A stretch of DNA of 43,879 nt from Streptomyces antimicrobicus (lineage in GTDB: Bacteria > Actinomycetota > Actinomycetes > Streptomycetales > Streptomycetaceae), in contig NZ_JAJAUY010000040.1 in NCBI RefSeq assembly GCF_020532625.1, forward strand, positions 1-43,879, written 5' to 3'. Under the pieces are notes generated by a model. It saw only the letters and a list, made by a program, of their open reading frames with translations, made no database searches and was not told the origin of the DNA. Numbering within the stretch: the stretch's first letter is position 1; each line of letters starts with the position of its first letter. A program made the position numbers and the translations under genes. Shown here one piece after another: positions 15,336 to 22,706 of this stretch.

Positions 15336-16366
15336 GTGACTTCCAGCTGACCCGCACCCTCGACGAGCACGCCGCCGACACGGCGCTGCGCGCCGACGTC
15401 CTGGCGGGGCTCACCCGCACCCCGAAGTCGATCCCGCCCAAGTGGTTCTACGACGCCCGCGGCAGCGAGCTGTTCGAGGAGATCACCCGGCTGCCGGAGT
15501 ACTACCCGACCCGGGCCGAACGGGAGATCCTGCTGGAGCGCGCCCAGGAGATCGCCGCGGCGACCGGGGCGCGCACCCTGGTGGAGCTGGGCTCGGGCTC
15601 CTCGGAGAAGACCCGGCACCTGATCGAGGCGCTGCCGGGGCTCGACACGTACGTCCCGGTGGACGTGAGCGAGAGCGCGCTGGCGGGGGCCGCGGAGGTC
15701 CTGCTGGCGGAGCATCCGGGCCTGCGGGTGCACGGCCTGCTGGCCGACTTCACCCGGCCGCTGCACCTGCCGCCGACACCGGGTCCGCGGCTGGTGGTGT
15801 TCCTCGGGGGCACCATCGGGAACCTGGTGCCGACCGAGCGGGCGGCGTTCCTCGCGTCGGTCCGGGCGATGCTCTCGCCCGGTGACGCCCTGCTGATGGG
15901 CACGGACCTGGTCAAGGACGCCTCCGTGCTGGTGGCGGCGTACGACGACGCCCAAGGGGTGACGGCGGAGTTCAACAAGAACGTGCTGGCCGTCATCGAC
16001 CGGGAACTGGCCGCGGACTTCCGACCGGAGGACTTCGACCACGTGGCGCTGTGGAACGCCGAGCACGAGTGGATCGAGATGCGGCTGCGGGCCCGGTCGG
16101 ACATGGTGGTGAAGATCCGGGCCCTGGACCTGGTGGTTCCGGTCGCCGAGGGCGAGGAGATCCTGACGGAGATCTCCGCGAAGTTCCGTCAGGAGGGCGT
16201 ACGCGCCGAACTCGCCGCGGCCGGCCTGGAGCTGACCCAGTGGTGGACGGACGCGCAAGGGCGCTTCGCGCTGTCGCTGTCGATGGCGGACGGCAGCGTG
16301 CGGACCGGCTCCCTGGGCGGGTACGCCACGGCCGGGACGCCCGAGGAGGTGGTGACGGCCGACTGA
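15332..16366 (+). CDS. egtD: L-histidine N-alpha-methyltransferase EgtD
   Basis: EgtD trimethylates histidine to hercynine with SAM, the first committed step of ergothioneine synthesis. The 344-residue protein has PPKWFYDARGSELFEEIT and YYPTRAERE (substrate domain), VELGSGSSEKT (SAM site), FLGGTIGNL, and the late EWIEMRLRA segment, all characteristic. The GTG at 15332 overlaps the egtC TGA, with AAGGAG 8 bases upstream. It runs about 20 residues past the usual family end (around ALSLS). The last 178 bases are also the antisense 3' end of the OlsA-like acyltransferase gene, an unusually long convergent overlap. Confidence 0.95.
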   Translation: MSDFQLTRTLDEHAADTALRADVLAGLTRTPKSIPPKWFYDARGSELFEEITRLPEYYPTRAEREILLERAQEIAAATGARTLVELGSGSSEKTRHLIEALPGLDTYVPVDVSESALAGAAEVLLAEHPGLRVHGLLADFTRPLHLPPTPGPRLVVFLGGTIGNLVPTERAAFLASVRAMLSPGDALLMGTDLVKDASVLVAAYDDAQGVTAEFNKNVLAVIDRELAADFRPEDFDHVALWNAEHEWIEMRLRARSDMVVKIRALDLVVPVAEGEEILTEISAKFRQEGVRAELAAAGLELTQWWTDAQGRFALSLSMADGSVRTGSLGGYATAGTPEEVVTAD

Positions 16367-17133
16367 GCGGCGGCCGCGAGGGCCCGCCGGTCCGCATGCC
16401 GGCCCGGCGGGATCCGCGGCAGCAGCCGTACCTCGGCGCGCAGCCCGCGGGCGCGCACGACCCGCCACAGGGAGGCGGTGAGCGGGTCGTCCCCGACGAA
16501 GGCGGGCGCCCCGGCCGGGCGGCCGTCGGGCAGCAGATAGGCGAGGTGCACCGGCTGGACGGGGACCCCGGCGTCCAGGGCCGCCTGGAAGGCGGCCCGG
16601 CGGAAGAGGCCCTGCCCGCGGCCGCACCAGGTGCTGCCCTCGGGGAAGACGGTGACCCGGTCGCCGGCGCGCAGGGCGGCGGCCAGGGCCCCGACCACCG
16701 CGGGCAGGGCGCGGATGCGGTCGCGGTCGACGAACAGGGTGCCGGCCCGGGCGGCCAGCCGGCCCAGCACCGGCCAGCGGCCGATCTCGCCCTTGGCCAG
16801 CATCCGCGAGGGCACGGCGGCGGCGACCAGGGGGACGTCCAGCCAGGAGACGTGGTTGGCGACGATCAGCCGGCCGCCGTCGGGGCCGGGGCTGCCGTGG
16901 ACGGTGGTCCGGACGCCGAAGGCGCGTACCAGGGCCCGGCACCAGGCCCGGACCACGGCCCGGCGGGGGCGCTGCGGCAGCAGCCGCACGGGCGGGGCGC
17001 CGGCCACGCCGAGCAGGACCAGCGCGGCGACGGCCGCCAGCCGCAGCACCGCGTGCGCCACGGTGGCGGCCCGGCCCTCGTGCGCGGCGCAGCCGGCCGG
17101 GGTGCAGGGCGCGGTGGGCAGCCAGGCGCTCAT
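16189..17133 (-). CDS. lysophospholipid-type acyltransferase, OlsA-like (PlsC family)
   Basis: The 314-residue membrane protein has a hydrophobic N-terminal segment (about 25-45), the acyltransferase motif NHVSWLD (HX4D), VDRDR, FPEGST and VPVQPVHLAY. PlsC-family enzymes transfer an acyl chain to a lyso-lipid. Paired with an OlsB-like protein, the likely step is O-acylation of lyso-ornithine lipid. The ATG at 17133 overlaps the upstream gene's stop (ATGA), so the two are translationally coupled. The last roughly 60 residues are read antisense through the end of egtD and look unlike family sequence (Ser/Arg-rich, no predicted structure). The functional enzyme probably ends before them. Confidence 0.88.
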   Translation of the reverse strand: MSAWLPTAPCTPAGCAAHEGRAATVAHAVLRLAAVAALVLLGVAGAPPVRLLPQRPRRAVVRAWCRALVRAFGVRTTVHGSPGPDGGRLIVANHVSWLDVPLVAAAVPSRMLAKGEIGRWPVLGRLAARAGTLFVDRDRIRALPAVVGALAAALRAGDRVTVFPEGSTWCGRGQGLFRRAAFQAALDAGVPVQPVHLAYLLPDGRPAGAPAFVGDDPLTASLWRVVRARGLRAEVRLLPRIPPGRHADRRALAAAAQSAVTTSSGVPAVAYPPREPVRTLPSAIDSDSAKRPCASVHHWVSSRPAAASSARTPS

Positions 17134-17909
17134 GCGGCCGGGGCGAGCGAGAGGAAGTGGCGCAGGTAGCGGGGGTTGGTCCGGCGCAGCGAGAGCAGGA
17201 CGTACAGGTCGGCGCAGCCGAACGCGGCGTCGAGGGCCGGCTCGCCGCACACCCAGGCCCCCAGCCGCAGGTAGCCGCGCAGCAGGGCGGGCAGCTCCGT
17301 CCGGTCGGGGTGGGTGATGCCGGCCGGGCTCCAGGGGTGGTGCGGGGTGACGCGGTACTCCTCGGGCGCGAGGTTGCGGGCGAGGACGGTCTCGCGGGTG
17401 GCGGCGGCCAGCACCCCGCCGTCGGACAGCGGTATCGAGCAGCAGCCGGCGAGCCACTGGTGGCCGGAGCGGTCCATGTAGCGGGCCAGGCCCGCCCAGA
17501 TCAGGGCGATGACGGCGCCGTTGCGGTGGGCGGGGTGGACGCAGGAGCGGCCGACCTCGACGAGGTCGGGGCGGATCGGCGCGAGGGCGGAGAGGTCGAA
17601 CTCGCCTTCGGAGTAGAGCCGGCCCGCGACGGCCGCGCGCTCGGGCGGCAGCAGCCGGTAGGTGCCCACGACCTGCTCGGTCCGCTCCTCGACGACGAGG
17701 AGGTGGTCGCAGTAGGCGTCGAAGGCGTCGCAGTCCAGACCGGGCTCCGGGCCGTCGAGGCGGGCGCCCAGCTCGCCGGCGAAGACCAGGTGGCGCAGCC
17801 GCTGGGCGGCGCGCACCTCGTCCTCGTCCCGGGCGAGGCGGACGGTGTAGCGGGGGGCGGGCAGGTCGGTGGCCGGCGGCTGCAGCGGGGAGACGGGGGC
17901 GACGGTCAT
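17130..17909 (-). CDS. OlsB-like GNAT N-acyltransferase (ornithine lipid synthesis)
   Basis: The 259-residue GNAT-fold protein has RYTVRLARDEDEVRAAQRLR at its N terminus, a CDHLLVVEE strand, VVGTYRLLP, and LVEVGRSCVHPAHRNGAVI, which contains the acyl-CoA/ACP-binding turn, then GCCSIPLSDG. This pattern fits the OlsB/hemolysin-like acyltransferases that add a 3-hydroxyacyl group from ACP to the alpha-amino group of ornithine. The coupled OlsA-like gene downstream supports phosphorus-free ornithine lipid production, useful under phosphate limitation. A related family (mycolic or homoserine-lactone acyltransferases) cannot be fully excluded from motifs alone. The leader carries a 13-base-pair hairpin (17931-17964). 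Confidence 0.82.
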   Translation of the reverse strand: MTVAPVSPLQPPATDLPAPRYTVRLARDEDEVRAAQRLRHLVFAGELGARLDGPEPGLDCDAFDAYCDHLLVVEERTEQVVGTYRLLPPERAAVAGRLYSEGEFDLSALAPIRPDLVEVGRSCVHPAHRNGAVIALIWAGLARYMDRSGHQWLAGCCSIPLSDGGVLAAATRETVLARNLAPEEYRVTPHHPWSPAGITHPDRTELPALLRGYLRLGAWVCGEPALDAAFGCADLYVLLSLRRTNPRYLRHFLSLAPAA

Positions 17910-17930
17910 GGCGGCTCCTGGTCCGGATGC

Positions 17931-17964
17931 GGGAGCCAGGCCGGGACGCGTCGGCCTGGCTCCC
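17931..17964 (-). promoter_or_regulatory. perfect 13-bp hairpin in the leader of the OlsB-like gene
   Basis: GGGAGCCAGGCCG (17931-17943) pairs perfectly with CGGCCTGGCTCCC (17952-17964) around an 8-base loop. It lies 21 bases before the ATG of the acyltransferase operon. It could be an attenuator, an mRNA-stabilising stem or a repressor site. No gene ends here, so a simple terminator role is unlikely. Confidence 0.6.
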
Positions 17965-18044
17965 TACGTTTCTTCCGTGACCGGCTGGATTCGACATGAC
18001 CGTCCAGCGGCACCCACATGTGCGGCTGTTGAATGGCGGGGGCC

Positions 18045-18130
18045 GGGACCGGCGGAGCCGGGGTCAGCGGCGCGGGACCGGCGGCGCCGGATCAGCCGCG
18101 CGGGACCGGCGGCGCCGGGGTCGGCGGCGC
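18045..18130. repeat. three tandem copies of a 28/29-bp GC-rich unit
   Basis: Units at 18045-18073, 18074-18101 and 18102-18130 each begin GGGACCGGCGGCGCCGG, with the first having A for C once. The array lies directly after the stop of the sugar-binding protein gene (18135 on the minus strand). Each unit has internal GGCGCC palindromes and could fold as a terminator-like RNA. Confidence 0.7.
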
Positions 18131-18134
18131 CCGG

Positions 18135-19406
18135 TCAGCGGTCCGAGCTGAGGACCTTGCTGATGGCCTGGGAGGCGGTCCGCGCCGCCGCCTGCGGGTC
18201 CTGGCCGGTGAGCGCGGCCGTCATGTACGGCTTGATCGGGTTCTTGGACTCGACCTCGGCCCACCGGGCGGACTTCGGCGTGGCCCGGCCCTGGGCGGCG
18301 CCGAGCGCCATCGCGCTGGCTCCTTCGTTGCCCTGGACCACATGGGCGAGCGTGGTCTTGTTGGGGACGTAGCTCATCGTACGGGCCAGTTCCGTCTGCC
18401 ACTTCTCGCTCACCAGGGCCGTGATCACGTCCACGGCGGCGGCCCGGTCCCGGGTCCGGTTCGGGATGATCAGGTCGGAGCCGCCGGTGAGGACGGAGCC
18501 GTACTTGTCGGCGGTCTTGCCCGGGATCGGGAAGAAGCCGAGCTTGCCCTTGAGGGCGGGATTGAGCTGCTCGATCTGGGCGGCCTGACCGGGCGGCGCG
18601 ATGATCTGGGCGACCTGGCCCCGGGCGAAGACCTCCGCCTGCGGGGGCGTCTCCTCGTCGGCGCCCTTGGGGCCGTCGCCGAGGGCCTGGAGCTTCTTGT
18701 AGAACTCCATGCCGGCCTGGGCGGGTTCGGTGTCGAGGGTGCCGAGCCACTGGCCGCCGGTCTCGACGGCGAGGTCGCCGCCCTCGTCCCAGACGAAGCC
18801 GGCGAGCACGTACCAGTTCTGGCCCGCGAGGTAGATGCCCTGCTGGTCGCCCTTGTCGAGCTTCTGGGTCGCCGCGATCCAGTCCGCGCGGGTCTTCGGG
18901 GGCTCCTTGACGCCGGCGGCGGCGAACAGGTCCTTGTGGTAGATCACCACGCGGTTGGCCGCGTACCAGGGGACGCCGTACTGGGCGCCGTTGACACTGC
19001 CGGGGTCGGCCAGGCCCTTGAGCCAGTCCTTGCTGCCCCACGCGCGCAGGCCCTCCAGGGTGACCTCGGAGAGGCCGCCGGTCTCGATGTACTGGGCGAC
19101 CTGGGTGTTGCCGACCTCGATGACGTCGGCGCTCTCCTTGCTGCTCCCGTTCAGGACGGCGTTGACCTTGGCGCCGATGCCGGTCCACTCCTGGATCTCG
19201 ACCTGCAGGTCGATCCCCGGGTGCTCCTTCTCGAAGGAGGCGGTGAACTTCCGGATGAAGTCGTCGGAGGCGCTGCCCTTCATCAGCCAGAGGGTCACCT
19301 TCCGGGTGCCGCCGTCCGCGCCGGTGAGCTGGCCGCAGCCGGTGAGCGCGGCGGCCGCGGCGGTCGCGGTGAGGGCGGCGCACACGGCGTGGAAGCGTAT
19401 CTTCAC
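18135..19406 (-). CDS. family 1 extracellular sugar-binding lipoprotein (DasA-like)
   Basis: The 423-residue ABC-transporter substrate-binding protein has a lipoprotein signal (hydrophobic residues 7-20, lipobox LTGC, lipidated C24), then TLWLMKGSASDDFI, ADVIEVGNTQVAQYI, YGVPWYAANRVVIYHKDLF and a C-terminal helical domain ending in GASAMALGAAQGR. The wording resembles chito-oligosaccharide binding proteins of the DasA type, but this is from memory of the family. The GTG at 19406 has GAAGGTGA 6 bases upstream. No permease or ATPase gene follows, so it must work with components encoded elsewhere. A DasR-like palindrome sits inside its promoter, which would fit N-acetylglucosamine-responsive control. 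Confidence 0.85.
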   Translation of the reverse strand: MKIRFHAVCAALTATAAAAALTGCGQLTGADGGTRKVTLWLMKGSASDDFIRKFTASFEKEHPGIDLQVEIQEWTGIGAKVNAVLNGSSKESADVIEVGNTQVAQYIETGGLSEVTLEGLRAWGSKDWLKGLADPGSVNGAQYGVPWYAANRVVIYHKDLFAAAGVKEPPKTRADWIAATQKLDKGDQQGIYLAGQNWYVLAGFVWDEGGDLAVETGGQWLGTLDTEPAQAGMEFYKKLQALGDGPKGADEETPPQAEVFARGQVAQIIAPPGQAAQIEQLNPALKGKLGFFPIPGKTADKYGSVLTGGSDLIIPNRTRDRAAAVDVITALVSEKWQTELARTMSYVPNKTTLAHVVQGNEGASAMALGAAQGRATPKSARWAEVESKNPIKPYMTAALTGQDPQAAARTASQAISKVLSSDR

Positions 19407-19444
19407 GAAAGGTCACCTTCGGGTGGGTCGATCATGGCTGGCTT

Positions 19445-19474
19445 GAAATTGGCATGGACCAATGAGCCGGTCAA
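19445..19474 (-). promoter_or_regulatory. promoter of the sugar-binding protein gene with DasR-like palindrome in the spacer
   Basis: On the minus strand a -35-like TTGACC (19474-19469) is followed after 17 bases by CAATTT (19451-19446). Between and overlapping them lies ATTGGTCCATGCCAAT (19448-19463), with perfect 5-base outer arms. It agrees with the DasR operator consensus ACTGGTCTAGACCAGT at 11 of 16 positions. The position suits a repressor that blocks RNA polymerase. Confidence 0.5.
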
Positions 19475-19608
19475 GGGCCTTTCGTGGGGGAACTTCCCGG
19501 CATTCGCCGCGATCCCGTACGACTCCGCCCGGCGCCCTCCACCTCGCGAACCGGTAGGGACTGGGGCAAAGTGACACAAGGCATCAGACCCCACCCTCGG
19601 GAGCGCCC

Positions 19609-19833
19609 ATGTCCAACCACACCTACCGGGTGACCGAAATCGTCGGCACGTCGCACGAAGGCGTCGACCAGGCGATCCGCAACGCGATCGCCCGGGCCGG
19701 CCAGACGCTGAGGAAGCTGGACTGGTTCGAGGTCACCCAGGTGCGCGGCCACATCGAGGACGGCGCCGTCGCGCACTACCAGGTGGGCCTGAAGGTCGGC
19801 TTCCGCCTGGAGGGCGAGGACCCGGCCGGCTGA
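19609..19833 (+). CDS. dodecin (flavin-binding dodecamer)
   Basis: The 74-residue protein matches dodecin over its whole length: YRVTEIVGTSHEGVDQAI, a helix RNAIARAGQTL, the strand KLDWFEVTQVRGHIEDG with W39, which stacks on the flavin isoalloxazine ring, and YQVGLKVGFRLE at the end. Dodecins assemble as hollow dodecamers that store or buffer riboflavin, FMN or FAD in the cytoplasm. The ATG at 19609 has GGGAG 5 bases upstream. It is divergent from the sugar-binding protein gene and converges on the HAD phosphatase gene. Confidence 0.95.
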   Translation: MSNHTYRVTEIVGTSHEGVDQAIRNAIARAGQTLRKLDWFEVTQVRGHIEDGAVAHYQVGLKVGFRLEGEDPAG

Positions 19834-19863
19834 CACCACCGGCGGGCCCGCACGCGGCGGCCG

Positions 19864-19894
19864 GGCCGGTACGTGCCGGCGGGCACGGCCGGCC
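19864..19894. terminator. long GC hairpin between convergent dodecin and HAD genes
   Basis: GGCCGG (19864) and CCGGCC (19889), plus CGTGCC (19872) and GGCACG (19882), form a two-part stem with a small bulge and a 4-base loop. It lies 31 bases after the dodecin stop and 22 bases from the HAD gene's stop, so it can serve both genes. Confidence 0.55.
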
Positions 19895-19915
19895 CCGCCG
19901 CCGCGGATCAGGTGC

Positions 19916-20410
19916 TCAGGTGCGGCCCTCGCGCTCCTGGGCGTCCTTGAGGGCCGGGGAGTCGGCGGTCCAGTCCGCGTGCAGCACGCGGAAGCCCGCC
20001 GCGCGGGCGGCCTGGACGACCAGTTCGTCGTCGTCCACGAGCATCCGCACCTCGCGGCCCCGGGCGAGCCGCCGGAGCACCTCCAGCTTCGTGGTCCGGG
20101 CCGGGCGCCGGTCACGGTCACCGCGCATCCACACCCGCCCCTCGGGCAACCCGTGCCGCTCCAGCCACTCCAACGTGTCCGCCCGGCAGCGCTCCGGCCG
20201 CCCGGTCAGGTACACCACCTCGCACTCGGCCGCGCTCTCCAGCGCCAGGGCCACCCCGCGCGCCAACGGCGGGTCGTCCAGGGCCGCGCCGAAGAACCCG
20301 GTCCAGTCCCGCGGCCGCCGCTCCAGGAAGTGCTGGCGGTGCGCGGTGTCGGAGAGGGTGTTGTCGATGTCGAAGACGGCCAGGGGCGGCCGGTGCGCGC
20401 TGTCACTCAT
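19916..20410 (-). CDS. HAD-superfamily phosphatase (polynucleotide-kinase-phosphatase-like)
   Basis: The 164-residue HAD phosphatase has motif I AVFDIDNTLSDT (nucleophile and acid Asp), motif II VVYLTGRPE, the motif III Lys in TTKLEVLRRL, and motif IV LVDDDELVV. The fold is complete with a small or absent cap. The FDIDNTL...RQHFL and GRPERCRADTLEWL patterns resemble the phosphatase domain of polynucleotide kinase/phosphatase and related acid phosphatases. The substrate cannot be assigned. The ATG at 20410 is chosen because a TACGCT box lies 7 bases upstream, which suggests a leaderless transcript. Confidence 0.85.
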   Translation of the reverse strand: MSDSAHRPPLAVFDIDNTLSDTAHRQHFLERRPRDWTGFFGAALDDPPLARGVALALESAAECEVVYLTGRPERCRADTLEWLERHGLPEGRVWMRGDRDRRPARTTKLEVLRRLARGREVRMLVDDDELVVQAARAAGFRVLHADWTADSPALKDAQEREGRT

Positions 20411-20417
20411 GCGGGCC

Positions 20418-20423
20418 AGCGTA
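20418..20423 (-). promoter_or_regulatory. -10 box TACGCT, leaderless promoter candidate
   Basis: TACGCT (minus strand) ends 7 bases before the HAD phosphatase ATG at 20410. There is no ribosome binding site in that interval. Confidence 0.5.
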
Positions 20424-20536
20424 GGTCGTCTCTTTCGGATCAGGCCGGGCGATCCGCGCGTCCCGCGCGGGCGGAACCCGGGGCGACGTCCGTCGCCCCG
20501 CCGCACCGCGTCCTCCCGCGGCGGTGCCCGCCGCAC

Positions 20537-20893
20537 TCAGTAGCGGCCCAGCGGGGCGTCGCCCCAGTAGCCGCCGACCGCCTGGCGGTAGGAGGCGTCG
20601 TCGAGGTGGGTGTCCCGGACGAACTCGGGCGCGTCCTTGACCTGTTGCTTGGTGCGGTTGACGTAGACCTTCTCCTGCGCGGTGTCGATGCGGGTGATCG
20701 TGCCCGCGGGCAGCAGCACCTCCCGGCCGAAGATCCAGGGGCCGGTGTCGACCACGATCCACGAGGCGTCGGTCTCGTGCGAGTGCTTGTCCACCTTGCC
20801 GATGGTGCCGTCGACCGCCTCCACCTTGTAGCCCGTCAGATCGACGCCTTCGAGCCGGCCGGCGGTGAGGCGGTAGGACCAGATGTCGTTCAC
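20537..20893 (-). CDS. PRC-barrel domain protein
   Basis: The 118-residue protein has a PRC-barrel core: WSYRLTAGRLEGVDLTGYKV, VDGTIGKVDKHS, WIVVDTG and a KVYVNRT strand. The tail ends in WGDAPLGRY. PRC barrels are small beta domains found in RimM and photosynthetic reaction centre H subunits, often binding RNA, proteins or membranes, and stand-alone copies are common in Streptomyces with unknown roles. The GTG at 20893 has GGAGAAAGGAAG upstream. The start overlaps, as GTGA, the stop of a 48-residue membrane peptide gene, so the two are probably translated together and may act at the membrane. Confidence 0.85.
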   Translation of the reverse strand: MNDIWSYRLTAGRLEGVDLTGYKVEAVDGTIGKVDKHSHETDASWIVVDTGPWIFGREVLLPAGTITRIDTAQEKVYVNRTKQQVKDAPEFVRDTHLDDASYRQAVGGYWGDAPLGRY

Positions 20894-21036
20894 GGTTGCT
20901 TCCTTTCTCCGCGGTGGCGTCCGGCCAGGCTGTGCAGGAGCACGCCCAGGGCGAACGCGATGATCAGGAGGTGCAGCCAGGCCGGGCCCGGCGGGGCCGG
21001 GCCGCCGGCGAGAGCGGCGGATTCGTTCGTCGTCAT
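20890..21036 (-). CDS. 48-residue single-pass membrane peptide coupled to the PRC-barrel gene
   Basis: A short frame starts at ATG 21036 with MTTNESAALAGG, has one hydrophobic helix (about residues 20-40, rich in Leu/Ile/Ala) and a basic tail GRHRGERKQP. By the positive-inside rule its C terminus would be cytoplasmic. Its TGA (20892-20890) overlaps the GTG start of the PRC-barrel gene (20893-20891), a classic coupling arrangement. No strong ribosome binding site is seen before the ATG. The peptide has no family I recognise. Confidence 0.6.
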   Translation of the reverse strand: MTTNESAALAGGPAPPGPAWLHLLIIAFALGVLLHSLAGRHRGERKQP

Positions 21037-21165
21037 GCCGCTCGCCTGCCCCCGTTCGGCGGATCGACTCGCCCCAATTCCCGGTCACGGGCCGGACCGG
21101 TTCGGAATCCGCCGGCCGGGGCAGACGGGCCGCGACCGGAGTGCACCACGAGACCAGGGAGACAC

Positions 21166-22296
21166 ATGCGCAGCGTGGGTGTCGAAGAGGAACTGCTGCT
21201 GGCCGACGCGGAGACCGGGGAGCCACTGGCCCTGTCGGGCGTCGTGCTCGACGCCGCCGACCGAGCGGCCGAACGGGGGGCCGCACCCGTCGCCGACGAC
21301 GGCACCCCGGGCCACACCCTGGAGTCGGAGCTCCAGGAGGAACAGGTCGAGTTCGCCACGAAGCCGGTCACGGAGATGGGCGAACTCCAGCGGGAGATCG
21401 TCCGGTGGCGCGCCGAGGCCGCCCGCCACGCGGCGACCGCCGGGGCCCGGATCGCCGCGCTCGCCACCTCCCCGCTCCCGGTGCGGCCCTCGCTCTCCCC
21501 GGGCCGCCGCTACGCGTGGGCGGCACGCCAGTTCGGCCTGACCGCGCAGGAGCAGCTGACCTGCGGCTGCCACGTCCACGTGTCGGTCGAGTCGGACGAG
21601 GAGGGCGTCGCGGTCCTGGACCGGATCCGGCCCTGGCTGCCCGTCCTCGCCGCGATGAGCGCCAACTCGCCGTTCTGGCAGGGCGAGGACACCCGGTACG
21701 CCGGCTACCGCAGCCGGGTCTGGAACCGCCTGCCCTCGGCCGGACCCACGGACGTCTTCGGGTCCGCCGACCGCTACCACGCCGAGGTGGCCGCCATGGT
21801 CGGATCGGGCGTGCTGCGCGACGAGGGCATGATCTACTTCGACGCCCGCCTGTCCGCCTCCTACCCCACGGTGGAACTCCGGGTCGCGGACGTGTGCCTG
21901 GACGCCTCGACCCCCGTCCTGCTGGCGGCCCTCGCCCGCGCACTGGTGGAGACCGCCGCCCGGGCCTGGCGCGCCGGGGAGCCGCCCGCGCCCGTGAGCA
22001 CCGGCCTGATCCGGCTGGCCAACTGGCAGGCCGGCCGGTCCGGGCTGGACGGCCCGCTGCTGCACCCGCGCACGATGCGGCGGGTCGCGCCCGAGGAGGC
22101 CGTGGACGCGCTGCACCGGCACGTCGGCGAGGCCCTGGCGGACTCCGGCGACGAGGACCTCGTCCGGGCGGGCATCGCCCGGCTCCTGGACCAGGGGAAC
22201 GGGGCCCGCGTCCAGCGGAACCTGCTGGCGTCGCAGGGCGACCTCGCGGCCGTGGTCCGGGAGTGCGCGCGGATCACCACGGCCGGCACCGACTGA
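21166..22296 (+). CDS. YbdK-type carboxylate-amine/glutamate-cysteine ligase 2 family
   Basis: The 376-residue GCS2-family ligase (YbdK type) has the ATP-binding opening SVGVEEELLLAD, ELQEEQVEFATKPV, TCGCHVHVSV (metal and substrate His residues), SANSPFWQG and the late TVELRVADVCLD. Members form a gamma-glutamyl or other amide bond with ATP. The family is often annotated as weak glutamate-cysteine ligases. The ATG at 21166 has AGGGAG 4 bases upstream, and starting here puts the conserved GVEEE at residue 5. It is divergent from the membrane peptide/PRC-barrel pair. Unlike egtA it has no pathway neighbours, so the substrate is open. Confidence 0.85.
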   Translation: MRSVGVEEELLLADAETGEPLALSGVVLDAADRAAERGAAPVADDGTPGHTLESELQEEQVEFATKPVTEMGELQREIVRWRAEAARHAATAGARIAALATSPLPVRPSLSPGRRYAWAARQFGLTAQEQLTCGCHVHVSVESDEEGVAVLDRIRPWLPVLAAMSANSPFWQGEDTRYAGYRSRVWNRLPSAGPTDVFGSADRYHAEVAAMVGSGVLRDEGMIYFDARLSASYPTVELRVADVCLDASTPVLLAALARALVETAARAWRAGEPPAPVSTGLIRLANWQAGRSGLDGPLLHPRTMRRVAPEEAVDALHRHVGEALADSGDEDLVRAGIARLLDQGNGARVQRNLLASQGDLAAVVRECARITTAGTD

Positions 22297-22376
22297 GCCG
22301 CGTCCCGGCTGCGTGCCCCGGCCGGTCCGGGGCATGCGCGGCAGGAGGCCCGCCGAAGGGACGAAGGGACGACCCC

Positions 22377-22706
22377 ATGGCCGCCATGTCCGCGTTGCTG
22401 CTCCTGCCCGCCCTCCTCTGCGCCGTCCTCGCCCTGGGCCGCTACGAGGAACTCGTGCTCGGCCGCCCGGATCCGCCACTCCCGTCCCGGCCCGCGCCGG
22501 GGCAGCCGGCGACCGCGGCGGAGGCGGGGTCGGAGGCGGAGCCGGGGCCGAGGCCGCAGTCGGAGCCGGAGCGGGGGCCGCAGCGGCACCGGGCGCGCCA
22601 CCGGCGCACCGCCGGCCCGCGCGCGTCCCGCGCCCGGCGGTCCGCCCCGGCCCCGGCTACACCCCGAAGTCGGGCAGGATCAGCGAACCGTCCGCGGCGA
22701 GGGTGA
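22377..22706 (+). CDS. small protein with N-terminal membrane helix, Pro/Arg-rich tail
   Basis: A 109-residue frame starts at ATG 22377 with AAGGGA 7 bases upstream. It begins with a hydrophobic helix (about residues 4-20), then LGRYEELVLGRPDPP and a Pro/Glu/Arg-rich low-complexity tail. The helix and first 40 residues look like real coding sequence. The tail is less convincing and its last 50 bases overlap the convergent VOC gene. Function is unknown. It follows the YbdK-type gene by 80 bases and could be cotranscribed. Confidence 0.5.
   Translation: MAAMSALLLLPALLCAVLALGRYEELVLGRPDPPLPSRPAPGQPATAAEAGSEAEPGPRPQSEPERGPQRHRARHRRTAGPRASRARRSAPAPATPRSRAGSANRPRRG

Noticed and set aside
11987..16366. 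Possibility that egtABCD is part of a larger secondary-metabolite cluster.
   Set aside because: Flanking genes (macrodomain protein, ornithine-lipid acyltransferases) are not tailoring or assembly enzymes, and no PKS, NRPS, terpene or RiPP gene is visible in the window.
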